Source of the DNA: Azolla caroliniana
Taxonomy: Eukaryota; Polypodiophyta
DNA: 64,000 bases
Assembly: GCA_043228905.1 (NCBI GenBank)
Contig: JBHGNT010000009.1
Span: 12,214,001 to 12,278,000, forward strand
Direction of reading: 5' to 3'
Shown one piece after another: positions 21,795-32,593 of this stretch. Position 1 is the first letter of the stretch; every line of letters begins with the position of its first letter. The position numbers and the translations under genes were made by a program. The notes below the pieces were generated by a model. That model did not search any database and was not told where the DNA came from. It worked only from the letters and a program-made list of their open reading frames with translations.

Positions 21795-23716
21795 ATGGAT
21801 AGAGGCATGGTGAGCTCTCTTCCAACAGAGAAGCTCGATAGAACCAACTACGCGTCTTGGTCCTACAAGATGCACCAGTACCTGCTCGGGCACGGCTACT
21901 GGAGTTATGTCGAAGGAGCTAATGACGCGGCACCCGAATAGACACACAGAGACTTCCCGTCGTGGGAGCAATCGGCCAGCAGGGTATTATACTGATTCGC
22001 GTCGTGTGTGGGCGAACAACTATTGAGCTATGTTCGAGATGCAAAGACGTCGAAGGGTGCGTGGGAAAATCTGAAGAAGATTTTCGCCGCAAGCACCACA
22101 ACCAAGAAGCTTCAGCTTCGACAAGAGTTGAGCAACCTACGACAACACGACTTGTTGGTAGCGGACTATACCTCGAAGATCAAGGATATCTGCGACTCCC
22201 TTGCCTCCATAGAGGTGAACATCGGGGAGAGCGAGATGGTCCAGATCTGTCTCAGAGGTTTGGCGTCGAAGTTCGGAGCGTTCCGAACGGCTGTGTGTAC
22301 TCGGGAGAATACGCCGTCCTTTTCCGACTTACAGTCGATGCTCCTGGTAGAGGAGAACCACGCGGGTGCGTCGACAAGCACGCACACCGATAGCAAGATG
22401 TTGTACACGGAGGGAGAAAGGCCCCGTGGTCGTGGCGGATGAGGCAAGTCGGTACGCAATGGAAGCGGCTAACGAGATCAAGGAAGAAGGCACCGAAGTG
22501 ATGCCGACAGCAACTCCGGACCCTCCGGAAACAGGGGGAGTCGAAGCGAGGAGAACCGGCAAGGGAAGGCCATCGCGGAGTGCTGGTACTATAGCAAGAA
22601 AGGCCACAGGGAAAGTGAGTGCTGGAAGAAGCGCGCCAATTCGGAGAGAACCGGTTCCGGAAACGGCTCCGGAAATACCGACAAGGGAAATCGGCAGCGA
22701 TCGCACTACGCCGAAGACTCCGGGAGAGCCGGAGAAGGGTCTGCCTTCGTGACGAGACACGAAGCAAACTCAATGAAACAGACCACCCCGAGATCGGACG
22801 AGGTGTGGTACGTAGACTACGGCACGTCAAACCACATGACGAGCCATAAGGAGTGGTTCTCGTACCTAGAAAAACCGATACAACCTGGAGTAGTCGCAAC
22901 TAGACATGACACTCCGTATCCGATCACGAATGTCGGAGAAGTTCCCCTTAGCCATGTCGGGCAGAAAGGGAAACTCATGAACGTGTTGCACGTTCCGACA
23001 AGCACGAAGAACTTGGTCTCGGTCGGACAAATCGTCGACCAAGGGATGGAGGTTCGGTTTACACACCTCGGGTGCTTCATTGAGGAAGAAGGCCGTGTGA
23101 TTGCGCAAGGGCGCAGAGACGGGAGGATGTTCATCCTCGACTCCACTGACGGCGGCACCGCAATGTTCGCGAAGGGACAAAAATCTAAGTTGGACATCGA
23201 CTTGTGGCACAAGCGGATAGGCCACGTCAACTACCAGCGGCTTCAAGATCTGCAATTGAAATAGGTAGTGTTCGGATTGCCCAAATTTAGTGGCCGAAAG
23301 GCACAAATTTGTGAAGCCTGCCAGCTCGGGAAGCAACACCGACTTCCTTTCCCAAACGAGCGAAACCGGAGCCCAAACAAGCTCGACCTTATAAACTCCG
23401 ATGTATGGGGGCCGACACAAAACATTAGTCTTGGCGGGAGCCGATATTTCGTTTCCTTCATCCACGACCACACGCGGCACACGTGGATCTACCTCATTGA
23501 GAGGAAGAGCGAAGTCTTCGACTGTTTCTGGGACCTCAAAGGGTCCGTGGAAACGGAAACGGGACGAAAGATCAAGTGCCTGCGGTCGGATGGCGGGAAA
23601 GAGTACTTTTCTGGTCAATTCAATGGTTATCAACAACAAATGGGAATTCAACGCGAATTCAGTTGTAGATACATGCCGGAGCAGAACGGCGTGGCCGAGA
23701 GGAAGAATCGGTTAGT
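21795..23716 (+). pseudogene. Element D: copia gag-protease-integrase, broken and truncated
   Basis: A single frame from the ATG at 21795 to the truncation at about 23716, cut by stops near 21939, 21993, 22441 and 23262. Gag has LDRTNYASWSYKMHQYL and a knuckle reading CWYYSKKGHRESEC, so one Cys is Tyr. The protease loop is WYVDYGTSNHMT, changed from DSG to DYG. GAG-pre-integrase (DLWHKRIGHVN) and integrase with Asp in INSDVWGP, Asp in LRSDGGKEYF and Glu in NGVAERKNR follow. The TAG at 23262-23264 stands where element E has CAG (34061-34063). RT and RNase H are missing: at about 23717 the sequence switches to the minus-strand pol of element M. Confidence 0.9.
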
Positions 23717-25581
23717 CGTACTTCCGGATTCAGGGACTTGATGTACGTTATCCACCTGACCATTGCCAGGTCTGGCGTCGCGCATCCGGAAACCATGCCA
23801 AGAATTGGCAGGCAGTCCGTCTCGATAATTACCTCTGTCCCGATTAGGTAGTCTCTATCGGCCTTTACCGCCGAAACGATACCCCAGAGCTCGCGTTTAA
23901 CCTGGGCGTATCCTCGTTGTCGCTCGTTGAGGACCTTCGCGCCGAACCGGATCGGGAAACGCGTGTCGTCCTCGCCCTCTTGGTTGATGACCCATCCGAT
24001 CCCGGTCGGACTCGTGTCCACCGTTACATAAATTGGAGTGCTCTGTCCGTAGACAGCCTTTCGGAGCGCCCGAGCTGCGGCAAGTGCTCCCTTCATCTTC
24101 TGGACAGACTCCGTATGCTCGTCTCTCCACTCGAATTTTCGCCCCTTTTTCAACAACCCGTATAACGGCTCCGCGACGTGAGCGTAATGCGGGATCCATA
24201 TGTGGTAGAACGCACACGCTCCCAAGAACCTCCGAACCTCCGTGACTGAGCTACAGTCGTTCTTCATCGCAGAGATGGCTTCTACCTTAGTCGGAGACGG
24301 TTTCTGGCCATACGGCCCGCATAGGTGTCCGACGACCATGATCTCTGATTGCCCGAAGGCCGATTTTCCCCCGGAGAAGGTGAGCCTCGCTCCCTCCAAC
24401 CTCTGCAGCACCTTCTCGCACTCATCGATGTGCATCGCCACAAATTTCCAGCATCCGTCTGGTCCGATCGTCTCGTCCCTTTCCTCCACCGGGCATCCCT
24501 TGATCGGGACGTCGTCCAAAAACGGCATGGTGATGTCCGGGATACAATCCCTCAGCACCTTGTTCATTGCGTTCACCATGTGAGCCACCAAGTTCGTCCC
24601 TCCTTGTGGTAGGGTACACATCCGTACTAGGACGAGAGGAGTTTGCATTGTCGTGATGTCTCTGCTTTCTATGGCTAGCTGGAACTGATCGTACCCCGAG
24701 TAGAGATCACCGACCGAGTAAATCGACCTTCCGATGAAGGCCTCTGCGAACTCGTCTATTGTTGGTCCGATCCCTGCGTTTCGAATAGTCACCTTGTTGA
24801 CCGGCTGCAGGTCTTGAATAAAGCGCAGCGTGCCGTCCTTCTTCGGCACGGTAAACCACCGATTCGACTATGGGGCACTCGACGGTTCGAAGATTCCCAT
24901 CTCGACCTTCTGCTTTAACAGCTCCATCAGCTTCGGGATGTGAGCTCTAGGTACTGGAATCGGTTTGAGACTCCACGGCACATGCGGTACCGTGAATATC
25001 ACCATCGGTTCCACGACTGTCGGGTCTACGCACCCGATCTCCTCCGGTGAGAATGCGAAAGCCTTCCCGTGTCTTCCAAGCATTCCCCGAAAACGGTCCT
25101 CTTCCGCCTACAGTAGGAAGCCGCCCCCACCGATTTTGAGCTCGCGCAACATTATGTCAGTGAACGTGTGTCCTATGCGGCCGGATTTCGTAAACTCGGT
25201 TCCGACGCAACCCCCTTTATTCACAACCCGCTGCCCTCCGGCAAGGGAGCCGCGACTGGCTTCACCTTCCGGTCCACAATCTTGTACCTCGTGTCCACCC
25301 GGGCCGTCCGATCCGACTCGAGCCCTCTACTGAAGTCCGCGATGACTTCGTACATCTTTTCCGAACATACCGGAATCGTCCGGTCCTCTTGAAGGACTCC
25401 TCTGACAACCTTCCGCAGCTCCCCCAAGGTATCGTCGAAAGAGACCGCTTCCACGGCTCCGTTGATTTCCTCTCCGAGGTCGAGGACGCCACATGCCCGA
25501 AGTCGCTCCTCCGCCCTTCTCTTCTTTCGGCCAACAATGTCGACTATCGTACACCCTCCATTGTCGGAGAACCAAAATTTC
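23717..25581 (-). pseudogene. Element M: gypsy pol (RT and RNase H), truncated
   Basis: Minus-strand pol joined to gag M. A linker (25221-25658, DNGGCTIVDIVGRKKRRAEE) in a shifted frame leads to RT. RT runs to 23717 with stops near 25106 and 24867: VPHVPWSLKPIPVPRAHIP, RWFTVPKKDGTLRFIQDLQP, catalytic Asp in YSVGDLYSGYDQFQLA, an FLDD box (MPFLDDVPIKG) and GHLCGPYGQKP. RNase H shows VTVDTSPTGIGWVIN, ERQRGYAQVKRELWGI and IIETDCLPILGM. The frame stops at KSLNPEVR, where it fuses to copia D; integrase and 3' LTR are absent. RT of this type (DLQPVNKVTIRN, RDITTMQTP) is unlike the Tat and chromovirus RTs here. It matches the pol remnant of element B at 27407. Confidence 0.85.
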
Positions 25582-26676
25582 CTACTTATAGCATAGGTCT
25601 TCCTCGCTATCATACACTTGCGGACGGTCTCCGTGTGACGAGCCGCCGCCTCCTCCATCAGCCTTTTTCATACCCCCTCGCCCGACGTTCAGGTTCAGGG
25701 CCCTTCGGGTCTCGCTGGCGTGCACCCGACCGTTCCACAGGTACACCACGTTGCTTCTCATCGCCTCGGCGAAGTCCCCGCAATCCTTCCTGATGTGCCC
25801 AACCACGTCACACCACATGCACCTGTTTTCAGCCAGAGGTCGTCGGTCACGGGCCTGTTCGCCACCATCCCTCCGTGCTTGGGCGATCTGGAGATCCTTT
25901 ACCATCCGCGTCATCTCCTCCAGAGTTGCTCCCCCAGACTAGCCCTTGACCATGCCGGTTGAAGCCGACCCGGTCTCGAGCCAATCTCGGGTCTCTTCCC
26001 TTCGCGTTGGTGGTGTTGGTTCGAGCTTCTTTGCTGCAACAGAGCCCGCCCCTGTCGATCCTTTGTCAACCCATTCCTGCCGTTTGTCGAAACGGCCACA
26101 GACCCTCTTCACCACGGCCCAGTCAGCCATTAGCCCGTCATCAGTCTCCAATAGGAGACCTACCTGCTCCCGATCCCGCTCGTCAACCGACTTAACAAAC
26201 AATAGGACACGACTTGTGTCCAGAACGGTCTAGTCAAGCACTGAGAGGCGCATGAAGCGTTCCTCAAACTCCCGAAGGACCACTGTTGCGTTCCTTCCTT
26301 TGTCGGGGGTCTCCACCCATTCCATGAAGTCCCGCTTCGAAAGTTGAAGCGCATCTTCAAGCCCGTATCTTTCGAGGAGCCGACCTTCGAACTCCTCCCA
26401 GGTCCGGCTCTCGGCCCGTACCTCGAGCACCTCCGTATGGATACCCGGCATCACCACTCGAGGGAATCCGGCTAGACGCCTCTCTTCCGGAATGTCCCTC
26501 ATTACCATCTCAGCCCGGTAGGACGCCAAGTAGCTCGTGGCATCCTTCCCACTAAACCAACCGATCGTACCGACAACCGCCTCGATAGCCCTATCAAGGG
26601 CGCCGGTGCCTTCGCGCGCACTCACTATACGGTCTACAGCCGAAGCCATGGCTTCTGCAAGGTCCGACCCCCTCAT
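25582..26676 (-). pseudogene. Element M: gypsy gag, nearly complete, two stops
   Basis: Gag of element M in one frame from the ATG at 26676, interrupted by TAG near 26230 and 25937. Blocks are TGALDRAIEAVVGTIGWFSG, TSYLASYRAEMVMRDIPEER, TWEEFEGRLLERYGLED, DTSRVLLFVKSVDERDREQV and VKRVCGRFDKRQEWVD. The zinc knuckle CMWCDVVGHIRKDC is intact (CX2CX3GHX4C), unlike most others in the window. A Gly-rich stretch (ADGGGGGSSHGD) follows. Gag forms the particle that packages element RNA. This is the most complete Gag of the group that also includes B, I and K. Confidence 0.85.
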
Positions 26677-26701
26677 CTTCTACTCCTCTGCTGCCTGTTC
26701 A

Positions 26702-26716
26702 CGTCTGGTTCACCAA
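26702..26716 (-). other. Element M: primer-binding site
   Basis: On the minus strand TGGTGAACCAGACG starts four bases after the LTR end at 26720. It corresponds to TGGTGAACCCGACGTG in element I and TGGTGAACCCGAAGTG in element K. Confidence 0.6.
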
Positions 26717-26719
26717 ATA

Positions 26720-27406
26720 TGTCGCGTTGTTACGCGCGTGTGTGGGGAACAAGGCGGGACCACTGGGGTCTTGGACCAAGGAATAGGTGGGGAAAAGAGA
26801 GAGAGGGAGAGAGAGACACGCTCACACACAGATAGACAAAGAAGCGCGCGGGAATGCAGCCCAATCAACACAAGAGACACAAGTTGCGCAGGAGATAGAG
26901 TATAAGAACGCGTATATAAATATATGTATGCAGATGACTCGAACGGTTACAGCCGAACAGGTCGGCGAGACGGGTGTCGATGCCTGATCACCCACGCACA
27001 CAGGGGAGCAAGATGGAGATTCTGCTGGAAGCACACGGGCATTCCACGAAGCAGAATCAGCCTCTCGAGAACCTGCGCAAAGAAAGCTTATGGAGAATGA
27101 CAGAGGAGAGGAGCTCGGTCCCAGTCCGACAGCACTTCGTCCCCTTTAGCGCGCGATGTCTTCTCGCCCCCGTCTCCCTCTCTTTTATAGCTCAAGGAGG
27201 GAGGCCGTCTTGCCCGTTTACATCACATTAATTCTCTGTCCTTTCGGACAGAGATACTCCTCGATTCTCCCTATAGAATATTGCTACCTAGGATCTAACC
27301 CTTGCGCCTACCTATCTACTTTACGACAAGGGACGTGCCCACGTGTAAGGGCCGGTTCACACACATTATACACGGTTTGCGCCTGGGGACGGTTTTCTTC
27401 ACGACA
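26720..27406 (-). repeat. Element M: 5' LTR
   Basis: The 687-bp LTR starts TGTCGTGAAG (minus strand, at 27406) and ends CGCGACA (at 26720). Its last 60 bases carry the CCCAGTGGTCCCGCCTTG block and the ACGCGCGTAACAACGCGACA end shared with I and K; the promoter half is different. GA and CACA microsatellites occur near 26790-26830. Immediately right of 27406 is the RNase H sequence of element B, so M inserted into B's pol; the left border is lost. Confidence 0.75.
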
Positions 27407-28979
27407 ACGGATTGTCTCCCAATCCTTGGGATGATCTCAGGATGTGCGACACCAGATCTGGCTAAGCTAAGGTGGATCGCCTATATCTAGTCTTTGAATC
27501 CAAAGATCCGCCACATTGTAGGAAAGAACAACGCCATGGATGACATGCTCTAAGAGCATGATTCGAGAATAAAAGGGACATGGTTTCAAAAGATGAAGAT
27601 GTCACCCTCGACTTCTTCAAGACGGCCCGATTGTCGGCGGAAGACAAGGACACACCAAACCTCCCTGCCTTCAATGAGAACGAGTATGAAGGAGAGTAGT
27701 TATTGATCACTAGGTTCTTGAGAACAATGACGATGGATGCTTCGTGGATGAAGGAGGAGGCTCTATGAATCTGGCAGAAAGCTTACCAATACTTTCTGAA
27801 GGGAAGATTCCTCTAGTGACACCCAAAGAGAAGGACAGGAATGTCATGGTGAAGAGAGAGGACCAAGCGATGCTGATGTCTGAATTCCACGAAAGTCCTT
27901 GGGCAGGTCATAGAGGAACATGGGCGACGTTCGAAAAGCTAAAGGAGAAGTACTGGTGGCTGAGAATGTACAAAGATGTACTTCATTTCGTGTGCACATG
28001 CAAAAACTGCCAAGTACATTCGAACATACATCATCGTGATGAGTTACGACCAACATACCCACTCACCATACACTTCAAATGGATGGTGGATCTGGTCTCG
28101 ATGCCAATGGGAGTGGGAAAGATGAAGTACTTGGTACTGGGAAGGGAAGACTTGACAAATCAAGTAGAAGGATGAGCCTTGGCAAATAAAACGACGTCGG
28201 TCGTTTGTGAATTTCTGCTCAAAGAGGTCGTCTGTCGATATGGATGTGTGGGAAAGATAATGGTTGACCGAGGGGAGTTGGATGCACACGAAGCAATGGA
28301 GCTCTTCGAGTGACTAGGTGTGAAGCTCTCCCTCACGACTTCCTACGATCCGGAAGCAAATGGGAAGATCCAGCGAGGGCATGGACCAATAGTCAAAGTC
28401 ATCGTACAAGCATGCGATAGTCTAGTCGGGAACTCACCGCTAGTATTGCCCTATGCCTTGTGGGCCGACAAAACTACACATAGTTCTATGTCAGGGTATA
28501 TGCTAGTAGAGCTTATGTATGGATAGAAGCCAATAATGCCCATTGAAAGGACGATCGCCTTATGGGTAGCGATACCATGGGAGAACGAGATGAGCCGAGA
28601 AGAATTATTGGTAGCGTAGATAAGGCAGCTTGAAAGAAGCCCCGAAGATCTAGAAAATACGCAAAAGATAATGGATGCAGCCCGAGTGAAGAACAAGATT
28701 CGGTTCGACAAGACACATCGATTGCATCCCAAGAAGATTGAAGAAAGAAATTGGGGATTGGTCTACGACAATAGCCTTGACAACCAACACAAGATAGCAA
28801 GAAATTTCCCAAGAAGGTGGTTCGGACCATAGGTGGTGACGACTGCCAACGACAATGCCACCTACCACCTCGCGGAGCCACACGGATCAAGGTTGGCCAT
28901 ACCCATTGCGGGGAAAAGAGTAAAGATCTTCAAGAAAAGACAAGATAAGGGTCCTGCCCTCGAGATGCTCAACAATTAA
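27407..28979 (+). pseudogene. Element B: gypsy RNase H end and integrase, broken
   Basis: This resumes element B after M. It opens inside RNase H (TDCLPILGMISGCATPDLAK), goes through a linker with stops and frame changes, and reaches integrase in a frame readable from 27744. The zinc-binding domain is HESPWAGHRGTWATFEKL with CTCKNC. The core has Asp in FKWMVDLVSMPMG and Asp in KIMVDRGELDAHEA. The third acidic residue is replaced: the motif is NGKIQRGHGPIV, with Gln for the expected Glu. Stops occur near 28173, 28312, 28526, 28618 and 28831. The C-terminal domain ends at a natural stop, TAA 28977-28979, 134 bases before the 3' LTR. Gag and pol start of B lie at 19075-19803; the rest of pol is lost. 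Confidence 0.85.
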
Positions 28980-29098
28980 GATGGTAGGGCACAACCCGCA
29001 AACATGAGGGAGGTCAATGAGGACGTGGACAAAACGGATTGATCACCATAGTCGAAATCTCACAATCTCTTCTTGGTACGTATCGGAGGACGTGCGGT

Positions 29099-29112
29099 TT
29101 GGTGGGGGTGGA
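29099..29112 (+). other. Element B: polypurine tract
   Basis: TTGGTGGGGGTGGA lies directly before the LTR start TGTCGTGAAG at 29113. The same tract, GGTGGGGGCGGA, lies directly before the 3' LTRs of elements I (36593) and K (47572) on the minus strand. It would prime plus-strand DNA synthesis. Confidence 0.7.
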
Positions 29113-29360
29113 TGTCGTGAAGATTTTCAGCAACTGTGTGAAAATCACGTGGAAAGGAGAAAACCAAGAAGGTGCAATGTGCACATGCATGAAAAGGGTG
29201 ATGGTTACACTTGTAAATTAGCACATTAATGTGCAAATGGGTTTTGAACCTTACACCCCCAAGATGAGAGACAATTAACATACCATTAGGCTAATAGGCT
29301 AAGATGTTTCTTTGAAGTTTATTTTCATCATTGTACTTTTCACATGTAAATTCTCATACG
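29113..29360 (+). repeat. Element B: 3' LTR, left part
   Basis: The first 248 bp of the 3' LTR, matching 18293-18545 of the 5' LTR nearly throughout (TGTGAAAATCACGTGGAAAG and the ACAATTAACATACCATTAGG block). Homology ends at TCTCATACG, where LTR-like unit N begins with TGTTAC. The segment that holds the palindrome and RY cluster in the 5' LTR is missing from this copy. Confidence 0.85.
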
Positions 29361-29701
29361 TGTGTTACCCGTAAGAATATACAGGGAAGCATAAGGGTAT
29401 GTGTAATGATGTGGTTGATGTGTATGTGTAAAGTAAATGAGTGTGTGAGGATGAGTATGTGTATGGACACATGCACAATTATGTGCTTGTATAAGAATGT
29501 GTAACGGTCTTATTTATAATAGTCATGTAATCGTTACATTGGATGTATAATATAAACCCCCTATGGGGTATGTAATGAATAACTTTTTCCCTCTTATTTT
29601 GGTGTCATTCTTATTTTCACTCTGTCCTTCTGTCTCTCTATCATAACCCCCTTGGGAGGGGGGTGAAGCCATTCTAGGCTTCACCCCCCACCCCGACAAC
29701 A
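29361..29701 (+). repeat. Element N: orphan LTR-like unit with strong hairpin
   Basis: The 341-bp unit starts TGTTAC and ends GACAACA, followed by TTTTGGCACGCTTGAAAG, which has the TGG start and position of a primer-binding site. A TATA box (ATATAAACC) lies near 29550 and AATAA about 25 bases further on. A hairpin with perfect 13-bp arms lies at 29658-29670 and 29677-29689 (GGGGGGTGAAGCC, six-base loop). No second copy is in the window, so LTR status is inferred from layout alone. Confidence 0.45.
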
Positions 29702-32154
29702 CTTTTGGCACGCTTGAAAGGCCGACCCTCCTTTGAGAGGAAGTCTATTCCTCACTTTCCCTCTCCATCCCTCTCCATGAGTAATCTTTCTCTCGCTCTC
29801 GGTGTCTTTGTATATCTCTCTCTGTTATTGGTTGTGCTTGGACTCTTTGTGTGATCTTAATATTGTTTCATCGACTCCCATAGCCATAGTAGCCCTTTGC
29901 CTCTCTGATTATCTGGCGGTCTACCCTCAGTTTTTCTTCTTCATCTTTTCCATCTCCTTTCTTTCAGAGCCTCCATAGCCTGTGATCATCAAGCTTGCCT
30001 TTAGTTCCTCTCTCACTGGCTCTCCGTATTATTGTTTTCTAGGCCCCAATCATCGAGAATTTGTTCTGTTCTTCTTACCTATTTTCATTGTTTCTCCTCC
30101 TTCCTTGTCTGAGAGTGCAACGTTTTCATTCTGCTAGTATATTCTCCATATCTGTCTCGACGATGTTTTCTGCACCATATTTATCTACATAAGGGATAAT
30201 GTTATCAGTTCAATAGGACTTCATCATTTCTTCTTATTGTATCTATTCACATCGTTTCCTGAACCCTATTTGTCTACTTCAGGAGACAGTCCGTCCCCTT
30301 GCTAAGGGGAAGCTATAGTGTTTGCTTCTACAGACAGGACGAACTGTGCAGTATCCTACGAAAGATGGGTGCCCATCCCACTCTGATGTCAATTCCCTCT
30401 GCCATAAGTTCTGTCGTTCTTGCTATATTTTCATCAAAGGAAATCATGTAGAAATTTATATTGCATTCGAACATTTAAAAGAAGTGAATATGTGTAAGTG
30501 TGGGAAAGGAGGCATCCTAAGAATACTTGCAGTGAACGAGAATGACATGATCTGTGAATTTCAACAGAGGAAGGAGGCACGAAGTTGCAAAGGTTTGTCA
30601 AATTGGATGAGCCTCCAGATAGAGACAGCGGTGGTACGGTGGATGGCAAATGGCGTTGTTCGATAGCCGTTGGACATGCAAACCGAACAGTGGGATTGGG
30701 ACAACGACTGTTGGTGGACAGATGGTCCTACAGTTGGCGGCATAACAGAAACGATCAACGGCCGGAGCACCACATGTGGCCAGAAAGACACAGCCGAATA
30801 GAGAGACGACCAGTCGGACAACCATCCAAATAGGGTCGGCCGCTAAACAGTAGGGGCCGAATCGACATCTGATAACCAATCGGACAGGTGGATGCCGACA
30901 AGGAGAAGGTCTACCGGACATAAGGTCCGACGGCCGGCAGCCATTGACGACGAGCTGGACAGGAGGAGAGGAGATTGAAGAGGAAGCTTCATCAGACGCA
31001 GAGAAACACAGAAAACAGTTAAAGACATACTCTACGCTAAGAGAAGAGAAAAGGAGGAGGAAGAAACAAGAACAGAAAGAAAGAAGAAAGGAAGAAGAAG
31101 AAGGAAGAAAGAGAGCCCAGGGCTTTGCCCCTATATCATTCTGTTTGTGTCGTATCTCCATGCTCTAAACATCACACGGACATGCTTATCTCCTGAGAGG
31201 ACGGCCGAGACGCGCAGTCGAGAGTATGAGAGTATGGTCGGGACCCGCGGCCAAGAGTATAGCCAAGACGAGACACGTGGCCGAGAGTATGGCCAAGATG
31301 AGACGCGTGGCCGGGAGTACGGCCAGGTGATGGCCGAGATGCGCGGCCAAGAGCATAGCCGAGACGCGCGGCCGAGAAGATGGCCAGGACGTGCGGCCAA
31401 GAGCACAGTCGAGAGTATGGCCAAAACGGCCACCCAAGAGAGACGGCGACGACGACGGTCGACAGATGGCCAACGGACAGGCACGACCGACGGCCGAGGA
31501 ACTGAAACGACTTAGACAGACATAGACACAGACCAAGATAGAGTAGAGACAGAGCTCCACCAAGCTCTTGCCATGGCTAAAGAAGGAGAAACGGATGAAG
31601 GCGAAGAAGAAACGGAAGAAAGGAAGGAGAAAAACGCAAGAAGAAGACAGAGACAGAGAAGAAAACAGAAAGGAAGAAGAGAAAGAAGTAGAAGAAGACA
31701 AAGCAAAGAAAAGCGAAGAATAAGAAGAAAGTGACGACCAGGAAGTAAGAAAATCAGTTAAGAAAAGGAAAGAGGAGAAGGGCAATCTGAGTAATTTCAA
31801 TAATTGGAGGGCATCAAAACCGAATTTTGGAAGTTCGAAGGCAGATGACGGAATTTCAAAAGCTCGAGGGCATTAGACCAAATTTCAAAAACTGGAGGGT
31901 TGAAGAGAAAATTTCGAAAATTGAAGGGCATAAAATAATTTATTTTTCTTTTAATAAAAAAGAAAAACTTAAGGGAAATTTTTTTAAGACCAAAGGGTAA
32001 AAAATATAAAACTCACTTCACATGATGAAAGAAAGAATACACAAATGCACAACACGCTTTCATGACCCATGCCAAAATGAACTAGCCGATTGGTGTATGA
32101 TCCAAGCGTGACTTGTGCTGACCGAACGAGAAGGTTCGAGTCAAGCAAAGCTCC
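29702..32154 (+). other. Element N: internal region without recognised genes
   Basis: The first 600 bases are pyrimidine-rich leader-like sequence. A 114-codon frame at 30322-30666 (CHKFCRSCYIFIKGNHVEIY) has no family I recognise. From about 30960 to 31760 the strand is purine-rich and encodes only Lys/Glu/Arg tracts. A degenerate repeat of about 33 bp lies at 31190-31440, and a shorter repeat with AATTTCAAAA and GGAGGGCAT phrases at about 31780-31950. I find no polymerase motif. It may be the interior of a large non-autonomous LTR element, cut by copia E at 32155. Confidence 0.4.
31190..31440. repeat. Degenerate minisatellite, about 33-bp unit
   Basis: Repeats of the phrases GGCCGAGAGTATGGCCAAGA and TGAGACGCGTGGCCG, six or more units with frequent substitutions. 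One frame reads as repeats of GREYGQDETR. It lies within unit N and nothing suggests it is translated. Confidence 0.6.
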
Positions 32155-32521
32155 TGTTGAGAGACAAGCTCAACATCGGCCGGATCGGTTGGGACCAATC
32201 GGTTAGGCCGAGTGCGTAAACCGGGAGGTCATTAGGAAAGATATTCCGTGAGGAATATATTTGGGAGTTAGTGTAGGATCTCTTGATGAGCTTTGAAGTA
32301 CTGTCAGTACTTCGGTCAGTCCTTCTAGGACTTGTATAAAAGTGTTCACTGAGCACGTCTTATGTACAGATAGGAGTATTATTGTTGAATATATTTTTTT
32401 GTCTTCTCTCACTCTCTCTGTCTCTCCTGCGTATACCGTGTAAGCTCAAGCTCTCCATTGAACCTGAGTTTCCTTCCTTCTGTTCGGTCTTCATACCTGC
32501 TTCCGCACGCTACTTTCTTCA
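32155..32521 (+). repeat. Element E: copia 5' LTR
   Basis: The 367-bp LTR runs from TGTTGAGAGACAAGC to TTCTTCA, followed by primer site TGGTATCAGAGCGCGAGG at 32522. It is the same family as the LTR of D but lacks about 65 bases of the GCCGGATCGGTTGGGACC tract. The inverted repeat GAAGTACTGTCAGTACTTC is at 32295-32313 and TATAAA at 32335. Left flank GCTCC does not match the right flank GTGCT at 46504, so no clean target duplication remains. Confidence 0.9.
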
Positions 32522-32593
32522 TGGTATCAGAGCGCGAGGGTTGAGAACCTCTCTGCAGCCGACACAGCTTGACGAAGAAGAACGAGAAGAACG

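Noticed and set aside
30322-30666. 114-codon frame as a captured host gene in unit N
   Set aside because: Cys/Lys-rich but matches no family I recognise; no intron signals and no continuation on either side. Kept only as a note under unit N.
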